A DNA stretch of 64,000 nt from Eretmocerus hayati (Eukaryota > Arthropoda > Insecta > Hymenoptera > Aphelinidae). This document shows positions 24,247-36,198 of this stretch, in pieces (within the stretch, counting starts at the first letter, position 1; each line of letters begins with the position of its first letter). The notes below the pieces were generated by a model that saw only the letters and a list, made by a program, of their open reading frames with translations, did not search any database and was not told the origin of the DNA. The translations under genes and the position numbers were made by a program. Location: assembly GCA_029851415.1 (NCBI GenBank), contig CM056742.1, forward strand, positions 13,433,736 to 13,497,735. Reading direction: 5' to 3'.

Positions 24247-24982
24247 TGTAAATCTTTCCATTTCAGCTTCTCTGCAAATGGTGAAAAAAGTGTCAGTCAC
24301 AGACAATCATGCATCCAGATGATGTATTGAATAACAAATATTTCTCAGTATTTCCCAAGACTTTGAAACTCGTTTTCCTTTGGCCGTATCAAAAAATGTC
24401 AAACAAGTACTTTGGAAGAATGGTGATCTTCTTCATCATACACACTATGATGATACCTCAGGTGATCCTATATTCTTATTTTATATTGAACTCGTCATTC
24501 CCATACTAGATTTTAGAGGGCTAATGAGGCCACAACATCCATCGGGAGGCCGGCCGGGAGAGAAGTCATTAGAATGAGAATCAAGCCCAATTTTACCCTT
24601 CGTTGGACAATCGGGTTTTCCCCAAGGACATTTTTATGAGTTTCGCGAGCTCTCGATCCGCAATCTCACGGGCTAATAGCGACATTTTTCGATAGTCAGA
24701 GCTGAAAACTTGCCGACTGTGCACAGAGCATCAGTCTAGAAGCGTTAGTATCTCCGCAACACTCATAGAAGAAAAAAAACCACTGATTGTATCACCTATG
24801 TTCGTAATTTGCATTTACGACCAGAGATTGTTTTTTTCTCTTGATTTTGGTTGGTTTTGTCCGACTTATACGATCGCAAACATGTTACCTTCCATGTCAA
24901 CTCACATGAATATTCAAGTCTTTTTTTTTTTTTTTTTTTTCATTTAAGCCTTTTCAGGGCCTCTCTTGGAGTCCTATATGGC
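24247..24982. other. Intergenic, nothing recognised
   Basis: Holds a T-run at about 24919-24941. Short open frames without recognisable content. Confidence 0.5.
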
Positions 24983-25185
24983 TATTCGAGGTGTCCTTCG
25001 ACTGTAGCGCACCTAGCGGATCATGTGTCGAAGCTCTTAAACCCCTTTCAGCTGTTATATGCAGAAGTATACCTATATCGATGGTGATGCTATATATACT
25101 AGGGGTATAAGAGCTTCGCAAACCGGCCACTCGTACCACTTCTATACGTGGAGATTGGCGCTGGAGACGGCGGACATCTCGAATA
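24983..25185. repeat. About 200-bp inverted-repeat MITE 'TATTCGAGGTGTCC', copy 1
   Basis: Ends TATTCGAGGTGTCC and the inverse GGACATCTCGAATA, with the next bases also partly mirrored (GACTGTAGCGC / GCGCTGGAGAC). An inner palindrome AAGCTCTTA..CCCC / GGGGTATAAGAGCTT surrounds a TATATCGATGGTG core. A second copy at 46966-47157 is about 90% similar by eye. Confidence 0.85.
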
Positions 25186-25449
25186 AACTGTGGCTCGTCT
25201 GAGGTGTAGATTTGTGGATCAAACTTATCGTGTATACATGTTAGAGAACCCTCTTGCACAGGAGAGCCGTACTTCTGAATTTCGACACTTCCGTCATCTA
25301 CTAACAGAACGGTCTCTGTAGTCAGATCTCCCGTGGGCTGTGCAGAACACCCGCCCTGTTTTGGAGCTCCGTAGTTAGAGCACCTGAAAACTCCTGCTTC
25401 CGACGCTTATACGGCGTTTTACTGACAGAGTGAGAATTCCCTCCGAGTA
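25186..25449. other. Spacer, nothing recognised
   Basis: Short non-coding stretch between two elements. No feature can be supported. Confidence 0.4.
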
Positions 25450-27430
25450 CCCGATTAGGAATAAGTTCAAGCAACTTGACAGAACTATCCAACCTGGATC
25501 CAGTTTTTTATCCAATCTGGATCAAGAAAAGAGACGGGGATTGGATCCAGTTTGAACTTTTAACTTGAACTTTAGTTGTCGTCTGCACGCCCCTTGTGCA
25601 TGCGGTGGCGTGGAATGCTAAGAATTATTTATTGTTTGTCTCGCCTTTTTGCATGAATTTATATGTTTAAATATATCCATATTCAAATCAACAATCCCGT
25701 GTTCATCAAAAATTGTGGTTACAGTGCAGCAGCATGTATCAACAAGTTGTATTGAAACAGATCTTCTCAAATTCTTGAGGCTATCCGTTCTCAAGCATGG
25801 GACAAAATACCATTGAATAGTAGTCCTTATGTATCTTTTTATGAATACTGTGACAGCTTAGTTTGTGCTGACATAGAAAATTTTGATGGTTGATTACTTC
25901 TTATGTCTATGTATTCCTCTGTTTTCTTTTACAGGTTAAACAAAATTCTCATGCTTGATTCTCACATGAGTATTTACACTCAGAGAAGAAAAATCTCTAA
26001 GATACTAGAGATGAGAATAGGATATCATGGAGAAAATGATGTATTAGAGAGATGATGACAACTTCACACTAAAAAATTTCAATTATATACTTTGATAAGG
26101 AATATGACGCAAAACTCCAGTAGTTGCAGAGTGCTAAAATTCTATCCCATCAAGATGTAATTGTAGTGATTCAACTTTTCCTGGGTGGAGAGCAACATCA
26201 TTCATCGTCTTTTCTTGACTGTTTTCTACTTGAAGATAGTAGTTGATGTTGCTCTTTACACAAAAAATGCTGTATTCATTACAACTCGATGGAATGTCAC
26301 TTTATAACTTGAGCGCTCTTCAAAATTGGACTTTTGTATGTTGGTTTTTTTCATCAGCCTACACCACTGCAATTCTCTTTTAGAAAAATGTTGAGTGTTT
26401 TTAATTAAACTTTTGAGATATCAGAGAGCAAGGATCTAACAATGTGAAGAATAAGAAGAATCAAAACATCATTCCAATCATGTGAATTGATGACAACTAA
26501 CATGCGGAAGTCCAATTTTGGAGAGCGCTTAAGTTATATGGTGACATTTCTTCAAGGTGTTGTGGTAGCAATTCAATTATTTCTGTGTGGAGAACAACAT
26601 CAACTATTATCTTCTTCTAACTCTCATCTGCTAGAAGATAGTAGTTGATGTTACTCTGTACATAGGAGAAATGATATTGTTATCAGTCGAATTTGATGGA
26701 ATGTCAACTTATAACATGAGCGCTCTCTAAAATTGGACTCTCGTATAGTGCTGCCATCAATCTAGACCATTGCAATTATCTCTCAGCAGAATGTGTAGTT
26801 CTTCTGATACTTCTTAGAAACTAGAGTGCAAGGATGAATCATCATAGATAAAAAGGGGATTGTTAAATATATATCCAAATTATGTAGACTGATAAAAACC
26901 GACTAAGCCAATTTTGTAATGCGCTAGAGCTATGTTGTGATGTTTCATCTGAATGTCATTGTAATAATGTAATTGTTTGGGGTGCAGAGCAATATCAACA
27001 ATAATTTTCTTCTGCTATCTGTTCTAGTCATCAAATGATTTCCCCTACATCCAGAGAAAGTCATATTATTATTATCACAACTACATGCCAATGGAATGTC
27101 ACTGTACATGACACTTCGAGTTTGCGTTATATATTATCATCTCACACTGCACATGAAAATTCTTTCATGTATTTCCGAAAGATATCTATGAAAATAATTT
27201 TCTTCATCAAATTCGGACTTTAGACGAACATGAACGGTAGTGATAATTTGAGGTTCATGTTATTCTTATGTATGCTGAGGAAATTTAGTGCCCCAAGAAT
27301 TCCCCAGAAAGTTCAAGTAAAAAGATCAAACTGGATCCAGTCCCCGTCTCTTTACTCGATCCAAGCTTGATTCAGACTTCAAGTTTTTTATCAAGATTGG
27401 ATCAAGACTTGAAACTTATTTCTAATCGGT
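25450..27430. mobile_element. 2-kb TIR element with TGGATC-rich ends
   Basis: Ends CCCGATTAGGAATAAGTT and the inverse of ACCGATTAGAAATAAGTT, each flanked by TA. The terminal inverted repeats of about 100 bases contain several TGGATC / GATCCA words and a shared AAAGAGACGGGG block. The interior holds degenerate tandem repeats and no transposase. The TGGATC-rich ends recall the element at 39702-40409, but the outermost bases differ. Confidence 0.75.
26140..27130. repeat. Three degenerate tandem repeats, period about 400 bp
   Basis: Units begin near 26163, 26566 and 26962. Shared words include GTAGTTGATGTTRCTCT, GAGAGCAACATCA-like, GATGGAATGTCA and GAGCGCTCT..AAAATTGGACT. The third unit is the most diverged and truncated. 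Lies inside the 25450-27430 element. Confidence 0.7.
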
Positions 27431-27435
27431 TAACG

Positions 27436-28083
27436 GGTGGAAGCTGTGCTCAGAAAGTATCCAGGAACAATTTGCAAAAATTCATGTCAATAGATCTCAC
27501 TTTTCTCCACCCGAAGCCGCGATTTCTTTCATTTCCTCCACCTTAGTTTATTCATAAAAAATTGTTGAACAATAGCTAACTTGTAAGGGCGATATCTTAA
27601 TCGAGGAAATTGACTCCAGCCTCCGGAGATGTCTCAAATAATTCCTCCACGGCGATTTTAATTTCCTCCACTGTTACAATTCCTGGAGCGTGATTAGTTT
27701 AATTAAAAATATGTTCGATGCTTTCGGAGCCTGCAATGGGGCCTACTGCGCATGCGCTCCGCAATCACGCCCACTGGAAGCTCCGACAGTATCGAACATG
27801 TTTTTAATCAATTACTCATAAACTAATCACGTTCCAGTAATTGTAACAGTGAAGGAAATTGAAATCGCCGTGGAGGAATTATTTGAGACATCTCCGGAGG
27901 GTGGAGTCAATTCCTGGATTGAGATATCGCGCTTACAAGTCAGCTGTTGTTCAACAATTTTCAATAAATAAACTAAGGTGGAGGAAATTAAACAAATAGC
28001 GGATTGAGGTGGAGAAAGGTGGGATCTATTGACATGAATTTTTGCAGATTTTTTCTGAATACATTCTTAACACAGCTTCCACC
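27436..28083. mobile_element. Fold-back element 'GGTGGAAGCTGTG', 648 bp
   Basis: The ends GGTGGAAGCTGTG and CACAGCTTCCACC are exact inverses. Arms of about 300 bases mirror each other closely (AAAATTCATGTCAATAGATC, TTTCCTCCACCTTAGTTTAT, GAGATGTCTCAAATAATTCC, GTTCGATGCTTTCGGAGC). The loop lies at about 27740-27780 and contains GCGCATGCGC. It starts a few bases from the right end of the previous element. No clear target-site duplication. Confidence 0.85.
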
Positions 28084-28359
28084 AGATCGCGTGATTGAGA
28101 CTGTGTCATTGTAATGACTGTACCAGTATACACTCTCCGCATTCGCCCGGGATTGATTAACCCGTGGGGCAAGGGAAAACTTCCTTGTAAGGAAAGAAAA
28201 CCCGGCCCGGAGAGCTCGGTGCCACTATCGTGCTACATATTGGGCATATATTTCGGATCAAATACCCAATCTGCGACACGTTACACCTCCCGTTCACATT
28301 GTAAAGTCGTACTAGCATCAACCAACCGATCAAAAAAGTCAGCAAGCCGGGGTTGATTA

Positions 28360-28438
28360 GGCCCAGATGGGCGGTCACCCATCCAAGTACTAACCGTGCC
28401 CAACGTTGCTTAACTTCGATGATCGGAAGAGCCGGCAC
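28360..28438 (-). repeat. 5S rRNA-derived sequence (5S pseudogene or SINE3 head)
   Basis: The minus strand reads like the 3' half of 5S rRNA: CCGATCATCGAAGTTAAGCA, ACGTTGGGCACGGTTAGTAC and TTGGATGGGTGACCGCC. That covers the internal pol III promoter. The 5' part of 5S is not recognisable and the 3' end runs into unrelated GC-rich sequence (CCTAATCAACCCCGGC) that continues to about 28115. A functional 5S gene is therefore unlikely. A 5S-derived SINE or a truncated 5S pseudogene fits. Confidence 0.75.
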
Positions 28439-28499
28439 TTACCGACCCCACCAATGCGTCGGTAATGTACAAGTTTCAACCAACAATGAGTCTGAAGAT

Positions 28500-28583
28500 A
28501 TAGATTTCGATCGACTGTGCGTAAAGCACTGATTTACGCTCGGCATACTTCATTCTTCTTTCGTCCAGTCGATCGAAATGATA
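28500..28583. repeat. Nested hairpin next to the 5S-like sequence
   Basis: ATTTCGATCGACTG is mirrored by CAGTCGATCGAAAT about 50 bases later. Within the loop GCGTAAA and TTTACGC form a second small stem. Function unknown. Confidence 0.6.
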
Positions 28584-30235
28584 TTTTTCATCTCATCTTT
28601 TCATCTATTATCTCCAACGAAGAAGTTGGGGCCTTTTTCAATGAAAAGCTTATTCCTCGAACCCGACTAAAGATACGATGATGCAGTCTGTGTCATTCGG
28701 AAGGTCTTGAAAATCGTCATCAAAGTCGGCTTTGTATAGAGTTGATTTTAAGATTAAATGGACGATTTTATAATCGGAAGATCGTGAGAGTATTATTATT
28801 AGTGAATTCATTATACTGACCAAAGGACCCCGCTCCGAGAGATAGGATTTTGGCTTTCGGTTAATTTTGTCGGGGAAGAAATATGTTGTCAAGCACAAAA
28901 TTCTGAACAAAAAGTTCAATGGGCTCGAAGACGGAAAATGGCTAGTTTTTTCAGTATAAATCAAATAAATACCAATAAATGGGAGGTTATGAGGTTATCT
29001 AGAACAACAACAAGGCTTGTCTGCAGCGTTCGAATTTGAATTGAAAATGTACAATTTGAGTGTGATGTAGCTAAAAGGTCTTCAATTTGGTGATTGAAAC
29101 ATTTTATCTGAAACCTTCGATACAAAAAGCAAATAAGTGCATGCAAAAAAAGTGATAATGCGCGATTGACAAAGAAATCATAACGGCTTGTATTCTCAAC
29201 AATTACATTTCATTTCAATCAATGTAGCAGCTAACGCTGCAGAGCTGGATCATAAGGCTGTGCTGACTCGATGCAACGAGTACATGGTCTTGAGAGCCCA
29301 GATATGGTGCGGGAGCGGCTTTTTGAATATCAGCATCATCGCATAGCGTGAGTCTCGCGCTCTGAATAGTTGATAAAAGGTGTCCGATAATGCATAGGCT
29401 GCAATCAAATTCTATGGAATGAATCAAAATTAATCTCGGATCGCGTAAGACTGATGTCTGACAAATATTTCGAGGATATGGAGATCGAATCTCATATTGC
29501 CGTATCTCGAGATCATGTCGCGTAAGAGGCTGCGGGGTCGAGAGCAAGCGACCATCAAAATCGAGCTCGAAAAGTCGAGTGGAGGGTGTTTTTGAGTTAT
29601 TTCAAGGTCGCTGAACACGAATATGACATTACCTTGCCTCCTAATCGTGTTGCGTGGGCGGCTGGGGGGGCGGAGGCGCGAATTGACCGAGATCGAAGCT
29701 CGAGACTTGAGTAAGGGTGTTTTTGGGGTATTTTGGGGTCACTAAGCACGAATTTGAGATCGTCCAGCCTCCAAGTCATGTTGCGTGGGCGGTTGGGGGG
29801 GGGGGGATCGAGTAGAGGCACAAATTGACCAAGATTGGAGTTTGAGAGTTGAGTAGGGGTTGTTTTTGGAGTATTTTGGCATCGCTAAGCACGTATTTGA
29901 GATTACATAGCTCCCGAATCGTGTTGAATGGGTGGCTGCAAGAGCAAGGACGCGTGTTGAACTAGAAAAAACTGGAAAAGCCGGCGGGGGGGGGGTCCTT
30001 GATATCTCGAGATCACTGGACACAAATCTCAGATCACCCAGCCTCAAAACCGTATTGGGTGGGCGGCTGTGATGGTGAATTCGATGTAGTTTCCTGACAA
30101 TGATCATTTCCTGAGATAGAATCTGACCAGGATTGTAAGCCGAATTAAGGCACCGGGACCAGACCACGGGCATACGCCAAGTATCTCCTTTGACCGAGGG
30201 ACCGAGCGATATCCTGTTTATCGAAATTCCGAATC

Positions 30236-32215
30236 GCTAGGTATGTAATCATAATTCTCGATCACGGAATAGGCCACAAATAGTTTCAGGCGTGAATCTG
30301 CGAGAGAGTGGTGACTGCAAGGAGATTAGATTCGAGAACTGAATCTCTATTCTGGCCAATTTTCCAGGCGGAGTCTCATTTCATCATGCGCGAAGCATGA
30401 CCACTTCACAACGACCATGACCAGAGCGTGATGTGATAGCAGCGAGATTGGGCAATGACTTAGGGAGTGTGATACTGAAATCTCAGCTCTGTAACCGGAA
30501 ATCTTAAAAAGCAGTCGACTCTCATATATTGACGGACGTAAATCACGCATACCACGAGCCTAAGCCATCTGTGTTTGTGGGATGGAGCACCGTGCAATAT
30601 CCTAGGGATTCGAACTCTGATCCTTTAGCTATGTGATCATAATCCTCAATGACGGAATGGACTACAAATCGTTGCGGGCGAGAATCTACGAGAAGGTGAT
30701 GACTGCAAGAAGATTCAAGCGTTAGATCTCTATTTTGACTGTTTTCACAAGCGAGATCTGATCTCATGTACCGAGAAGCATGGTGACCATACAACCACCC
30801 AGAACTATTACATGATCCAATAGCCTAGGGATCAGGAGATATCCCAGGACGTGCGATTATGAAATCTTACCTCTGTGATCATAAATCTCGAGGAGGAGCC
30901 TATTCTCATAGATTTATGGGCGTGAATCAACTTCTCGATAGTAACAGTTAGGAGATTTGAGTTTTTCCTTGCTGAATCTGGACATCCCCACAGGTTAAAT
31001 CTGATCCCAAGTAGTGGGATGACTTACGTTATTCGGTCACCTGATCACGAACCTAAGCATAGTGCGTTCAGTGGCCGAAAATTCAAGCAATATTCTGGGC
31101 ACGGGAACTACGATCCTCTAGCTATGTGATCACAATTATTGATAACGGAATGGACTACAAATCCTTTCGGGCGTGAATCTAGGAAAAGGTGTTGACTGCA
31201 AGGAGATTCCAGCATTAAATCTCTATCCTGGCCATCTTTACAAGCAGAATCTGATCTCATGTATCGAGAAGCATGGTGACCATACAACGGCCCAGAACCA
31301 ACACGTGATTCAATAGCCTAGGGATCGGGAGGTAACCTCGGACGTCCGATTCTGAAATCCTAGCTATGTGGTCGGAAATCTCGAGAAGGATTCGATTCGA
31401 ATACATTGGCGGACGTGAATCTACTACTCGATACTGACGGGTAGGAGATTCGAGTGTTCCTTTGCTGAATCTGGACATCCCCACGGATGAAATCTGATCC
31501 CAAGTCGTGGGAAGACTCACATTAAATTCACTTTATTATGCTAGTTCGGAGCGCTCGGAGCGCTCCTACCCCCGAACCTCTCTTTTCGAACGCAATGAGT
31601 AAGAGAGAGAGAGAGAGATCTCAGAGTTCGGAGCGCTCCGACCAGCATATTCGAATAAACCTATTATCTGTCACCATACCTCGAGACTAAGCCGAGTGTG
31701 TTTGGTGGTCCAAAGATCGAGCAATTTTCTAGGGATTGAAACTACGATCCTCTAGCTATGCGATCACAATTCTTGATATTGGAATGGACTACGAATCTTT
31801 TCGGGCGTGAATCTATGAGAGGGCGGTGACTGCAAAGAGATTTGAGAGCTCATTCACTATTCTGGCCGATTTCACAGGGAGTATCATCTGATCCTGCGAG
31901 AAGCATGACTACGATACAACGACCGTGGCCAGAGCACGATTTCAAAGCAGCTTGATCGAGTGGTGTTTTAGGGAGTGTGACCCTGAAATCTCAGCGTGTG
32001 ATCAAAAATCTTGAGGAAGAGTCGGGTAGATTCTTGAGTTTTTTGCCCGGAGCTAAGATTTCAGAATCGCACGTCCTGGGATATCTTCCGATCCTTAGGC
32101 TATTGGATCACGTGGTGATTCTGGACGTTGTTTAGTCATCGTGCCCCTCGGTACATCCAATCAGATCCTGCTTGTGAAGATGGCCAGAATAGAGGTTTAA
32201 CGGTCAAATCTCCTG
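30236..32215. repeat. Tandem repeats in the loop of the giant palindrome
   Basis: Units share the words CTAGCTATGTGATCA, GGAATGGACTAC, GGGCGTGAATCTA, GTGACTGCAAGGAGATT and CTGATCTCATGTA. They start near 30236, 30628, 31115 and 31752, with spacings of roughly 390-640 bp. The last spacing is lengthened by a small insertion at 31532-31659. The first unit belongs partly to the left arm. Confidence 0.8.
31532..31659. repeat. Small GGAGCGCTC palindromic element, copy 1
   Basis: Ends TTTATTATGCTAGTTCGGAG and inverse CTCCGACCAGCATATTCGAATAAA. The stems contain repeated GGAGCGCTC. The centre carries a short GA microsatellite. It interrupts the tandem repeats of the large palindrome. Related, longer copy at 46919-47386. 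Confidence 0.75.
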
Positions 32216-33713
32216 GCAGTCACCACTCTCTCGCAGATTCACGCCTGAAACTATTTGTGGCCTATTCCGTGATCGAGAATTATGATTACATACCTAGCGA
32301 TTCGGAATTTCGATAAACAGGATATCGCTCGGTCCCTCGGTCAAAGGAGATACTTGGCGTATGCCCGTGGTGTGGTCCCGGTGCCTTAATTCGGCTTACA
32401 ATCCTGGTCAGATTCTATCTCAGGAAATGATCATTGTCAGGAAACTACATCGAATTCACCATCACAGCCGCCCACCCAATACGGTTTTGAGGCTGGGTGA
32501 TCTGAGATTTGTGTCCAGTGATCTCGAGATATCAAGGACCCCCCCCCGCCGGCTTTTCCAGTTTTTTCTAGTTCAACACGCGTCCTTGCTCTTGCAGCCA
32601 CCCATTCAACACGATTCGGGAGCTATGTAATCTCAAATACGTGCTTAGCGATGCCAAAATACTCCAAAAACAACCCCTACTCAACTCTCAAACTCCAATC
32701 TTGGTCAATTTGTGCCTCTACTCGATCCCCCCCCCCCCCCAACCGCCCACGCAACATGACTTGGAGGCTGGACGATCTCAAATTCGTGCTTAGTGACCCC
32801 AAAATACCCCAAAAACACCCTTACTCAAGTCTCGAGCTTCGATCTCGGTCAATTCGCGCCTCCGCCCCCCAGCCGCCCACGCAACACGATTAGGAGGCAA
32901 GGTAATGTCATATTCGTGTTCAGCGACCTTGAAATAACTCAAAAACACCCTCCACTCGACTTTTCGAGCTCGATTTTGATGGTCGCTTGCTCTCGACCCC
33001 GCAGCCTCTTACGCGACATGATCTCGAGATACGGCAATATGAGATTCGATCTCCATATCCTCGAAATATTTGTCAGACATCAGTCTTACGCGATCCGAGA
33101 TTAATTTTGATTCATTCCATAGAATTTGATTGCAGCCTATGCATTATCGGACACCTTTTATCAACTATTCAGAGCGCGAGACTCACGCTATGCGATGATG
33201 CTGATATTCAAAAAGCCGCTCCCGCACCATATCTGGGCTCTCAAGACCATGTACTCGTTGCATCGAGTCAGCACAGCCTTATGATCCAGCTCTGCAGCGT
33301 TAGCTGCTACATTGATTGAAATGAAATGTAATTGTTGAGAATACAAGCCGTTATGATTTCTTTGTCAATCGCGCATTATCACTTTTTTTGCATGCACTTA
33401 TTTGCTTTTTGTATCGAAGGTTTCAGATAAAATGTTTCAATCACCAAATTGAAGACCTTTTAGCTACATCACACTCAAATTGTACATTTTCAATTCAAAT
33501 TCGAACGCTGCAGACAAGCCTTGTTGTTGTTCTAGATAACCTCATAACCTCCCATTTATTGGTATTTATTTGATTTATACTGAAAAAACTAGCCATTTTC
33601 CGTCTTCGAGCCCATTGAACTTTTTGTTCAGAATTTTGTGCTTGACAACATATTTCTTCCCCGACAAAATTAACCGAAAGCCAAAATCCTATCTCTCGGA
33701 GCGGGGTCCTTTG

Positions 33714-33924
33714 CTTCGAATAACCACAATCGGTATATTGACTTCATCAACCTGGTATACACAATATTACTTGGTGATATTTTCTTTCCTGAGAAGATGC
33801 TTTGCAACATTTTACAATTCTTTCTCTAAATTACTGCCGAGAAATCACAGTTCTGATATCATCCCTCATCGACAGTTGAATTAATAAATATTACGAAATA
33901 TAGTGTTCGAAATAAAGAATCTCA
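33714..33924 (+). other. Spacer between palindrome and odorant-receptor exon
   Basis: 211 bases. An earlier receptor exon would be expected here or further left. One frame runs on from the palindrome into this spacer, but I cannot match it to a receptor N-terminus. Confidence 0.4.
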
Positions 33925-35413
33925 TTGCTGTCTTCATCGCTGAAAGAGGATATTGAAGTGCAAATTACTTCCTTTTGCTTCGAGTTGCAGATAAGAAGAG
34001 GTGTAGAGGAATTTTACGAGCCAAACCCAGATATTGTAATTATTGTGGAGAATATCTGTGGTTTCATATACTTTCAAATGGTGCTCCTGAATATGTATGT
34101 CAGTATTTTTGCTGAAAAAAAGGTGAGTTACTGATCGTGCAAGAATTTATGATTCAAGAAATGTGCAGGGCGTGCCAGTTTCCAAACGAATCTCATTCTT
34201 ATCCCTCTTTATTCATTCGAGTGAGCTATTCTTGAAAACCGCATTTATTTTCTGTATGGATTGCATGAATTTTGAATCGTGAGAATATTACTGGCATTGA
34301 GTGAGCTGATTTTATTTTTTGATCTGCATCTTCTTTGACAAAATCTAAACATAAAATTCAAGTCGATCTCCTAATTTTCAGCTAAAACAGCTGTATGAAG
34401 AAATAACAAGAGATTTCGAATCATTCACTGATGTAGGGGAGAGAAATGCCATTCGCCAGTCTTGGGATGTGATAAAATTTCTGTATCTGTTTTATTCTGG
34501 TATGTATCGACGAATTTGACTCCAACTTCATTATATTATATGTACGGGCTGATTAGCCCTGAATGAGTATTGGAAGAATATCGAGAGGAATATTAATTAC
34601 ACTGGTGCCATGATTGATTGTAGAGTGATATGGTGTGCAACTGCATAGAAAAGTAAATTAATCAAATGAACACTGATGAGATCAGAAACCCTGATCATTC
34701 ACAGTAATCTGAGCTCGGAATTTTTGTTTCATTAGGCCCAGTAGAATGAAAAATACATTTTGAATAGCACGGTTTTCTTATTTCGAGTGACTTTTTCCGG
34801 CCTTAGCCGAAGGCGAGGCGAGTTCTTCAAGTGGAGAAGAAAGAGTCAGTGTGTCAAGCTCATTTCACGTTTTCTTAGCAACTTGACCGTAATTGGCAAA
34901 CGAGGAAATGTTTCTTGAAAAATGTTTTTTTGTGTACTCTTTTTACGGACAAGAGGAAGAAAAGAATATAAAAAATATTTCAAGAGCTGAAGACATGTTA
35001 TGAAATCGTTTCTTGAGATTTTTTGATAGAATTTTCGAATCTCACATCAACTTGACACGTTCGACAAGATGTATCACAGGAATCATCAAACTTTACTCGA
35101 ACTACCATAGAGGTAGTACAGACCTTTTCTAAAACTTTTTACTTTCAGGTTACGTCATTATTGGAGTAGGAGTTTTTGTGAGTGCACAGGCCGTGTTACC
35201 AACTATTCTCAACATGCTCTTTCCTGTAGACGAGCCAAGGATCAAGAAACTCTGCTATTTTGCTGAGTATTTTGTCGATGAACAGGAATATTTTTATTAT
35301 CTGTTCTTGCACACTGTCATAGTTGTTTCTCTAACTGGAGCAGTTCACGTAGCTGTTGGTACAAGTTATTTTGGCTGCGTTTACCACACATTAGGCCGCT
35401 TTGACATACTAAT
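33925..35413 (+). CDS. Or: Insect odorant receptor (7tm_6), partial gene or pseudogene
   Basis: Three exons join in phase: up to 34122 (donor AAG/GTGAGT), 34382-34499 (acceptor TTTTCAG, donor CTG/GTATGT) and 35149-35413 (acceptor TTTCAG, donor AAT/GTAAGA). The product shows the insect odorant-receptor pattern: the KKLKQLYEEITRDFESF segment before TM3, then the extracellular loop with FAEYFVDEQEYFYYLFLH, which is the most diagnostic part of the family. Such receptors form ligand-gated cation channels with Orco in sensory neuron dendrites. The true start is not visible; 33925 is the first Met of the frame, not a supported start. The C-terminal exons with TM6 and TM7 were not found before or after the 36.3-kb palindrome. 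Both sides are occupied by large fold-back elements, so the gene may be broken. Confidence 0.8.
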
Positions 35414-35890
35414 GTAAGAAAGAGTAATAATCATGGTGGCTTCGATATTTGCGTCTGAAAGAACCTTGACAATTTTACTGAAAATGAAATGTGAAGGAGA
35501 TTCCTAGGAAACAATGCATGGAAGACTTTGACAAGCTCTCGAAATGAACAGGAACAGGATTAGACAACTGCTTGTATGGTTCACATGGTAGACCCGGAAA
35601 TTCCCGTTTCATTGGAAGAAGAAGTAATTAACGCGGCCAGATGGCTGAAAAATAACGCGACACCAAGCGTATATTCATTTCTAGCAGAAATAAATGTGTC
35701 AAGGGGATGGTTTACGCTGATTCGACGTGTGAAAGTACCCATGAATATATCTTGTAGTGGTGGTAAATTGATCATGCTGTTATCTCAGATACTCAAAATG
35801 TCGAACATAACCTCAAAAAAGTACTGAATGTATCTAAATACCAAAATTGAGGCTGGCGTATATCCTAACCTATAATATACACACGTTTTT
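35414..35890. other. Region 3' of the receptor exons
   Basis: No receptor exon seen. A plus-strand open frame at 35576-35827 (MVHMVDPEIPVSLEEEVINA...) has ordinary amino-acid composition but is not recognised. Confidence 0.4.
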
Positions 35891-36025
35891 GTTTCAAGTA
35901 TTCTCGAATTCTTTTGCGATTTGAGCTAAACGACGAATTGAGCCATTCAAGTTAGATGACAACAATAGTGTGCCATAACTCGTCATTTAGCCCAAATCGC
36001 AAGAGAATTCGAGAATACTTGGAAC
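35891..36025. repeat. Small palindromic MITE 'TTGCGATTTGGGCTAAACGACG', copy 1
   Basis: CAAGTATTCTCGAATTC and its inverse at the ends, with TTTTGCGATTTGAGCTAAAC and the mirrored inverse inside. About 135 bases. Related copies at 58266-58388 and about 58445-58490. Confidence 0.85.
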
Positions 36026-36149
36026 AAATTTTAGCTTGCACGGCTACCGCATGGCCTTATATAATTAAGAGACTCCTTGAGAGAATATACTAACATATAG
36101 GAAACTATAGTTCTTCTAATATCAATTTTTTCGCCAATGGTGTATCATC

Positions 36150-36198
36150 TAGCGCTGTGAGAAAGCATTCTGCAAATTATTGTTAGCAGCGTACTTTC
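36150..36198. repeat. Short dispersed repeat GTGAGAAAGCATTCTGC, copy 1
   Basis: The block GTGAGAAAGCATTCTGC followed by TTAGCAGCGTA also occurs at about 46777-46822. It contains a GCAGAATG..GTTAGCAGC-like imperfect inverted repeat. Followed by a TG/G run at 36233-36261. Confidence 0.6.

Larger units (their letters stand above)
28821..33713. mobile_element. Giant fold-back element, 4.9 kb, arms of 1,498 bp
   Basis: Left arm 28821-30318 and right arm 32216-33713 are inverted copies of the same length. They begin CAAAGGACCCCGCTCCGAGA and end with its inverse. Differences seen by eye are few: homopolymer length changes in C/G runs and single substitutions such as CCAGACCACGG versus CCACACCACGG. 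The 1,897-bp spacer holds tandem repeats. All open frames in one arm recur mirrored in the other. None resembles a transposase, and none is annotated as a gene. No target-site duplication was identified. Confidence 0.92.

Noticed and set aside
28360..28438. Functional 5S rRNA gene
   Set aside because: Only the 3' half matches 5S; the 5' third and the terminator are missing.
28821..33713. CRISPR array, phage or bacterial element
   Set aside because: The repeats are long, inverted or tandem without uniform spacers, and the gene content with spliced introns is insect nuclear DNA.
28650..33884. Many paired open frames on both strands, up to 143 codons
   Set aside because: All are mirrored copies created by the giant palindrome; several change frame at C/G homopolymers and none has a recognisable domain.
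35576..35827. Additional odorant-receptor exon or other gene
   Set aside because: The frame lacks receptor motifs and has no splice sites in phase with the receptor exons.
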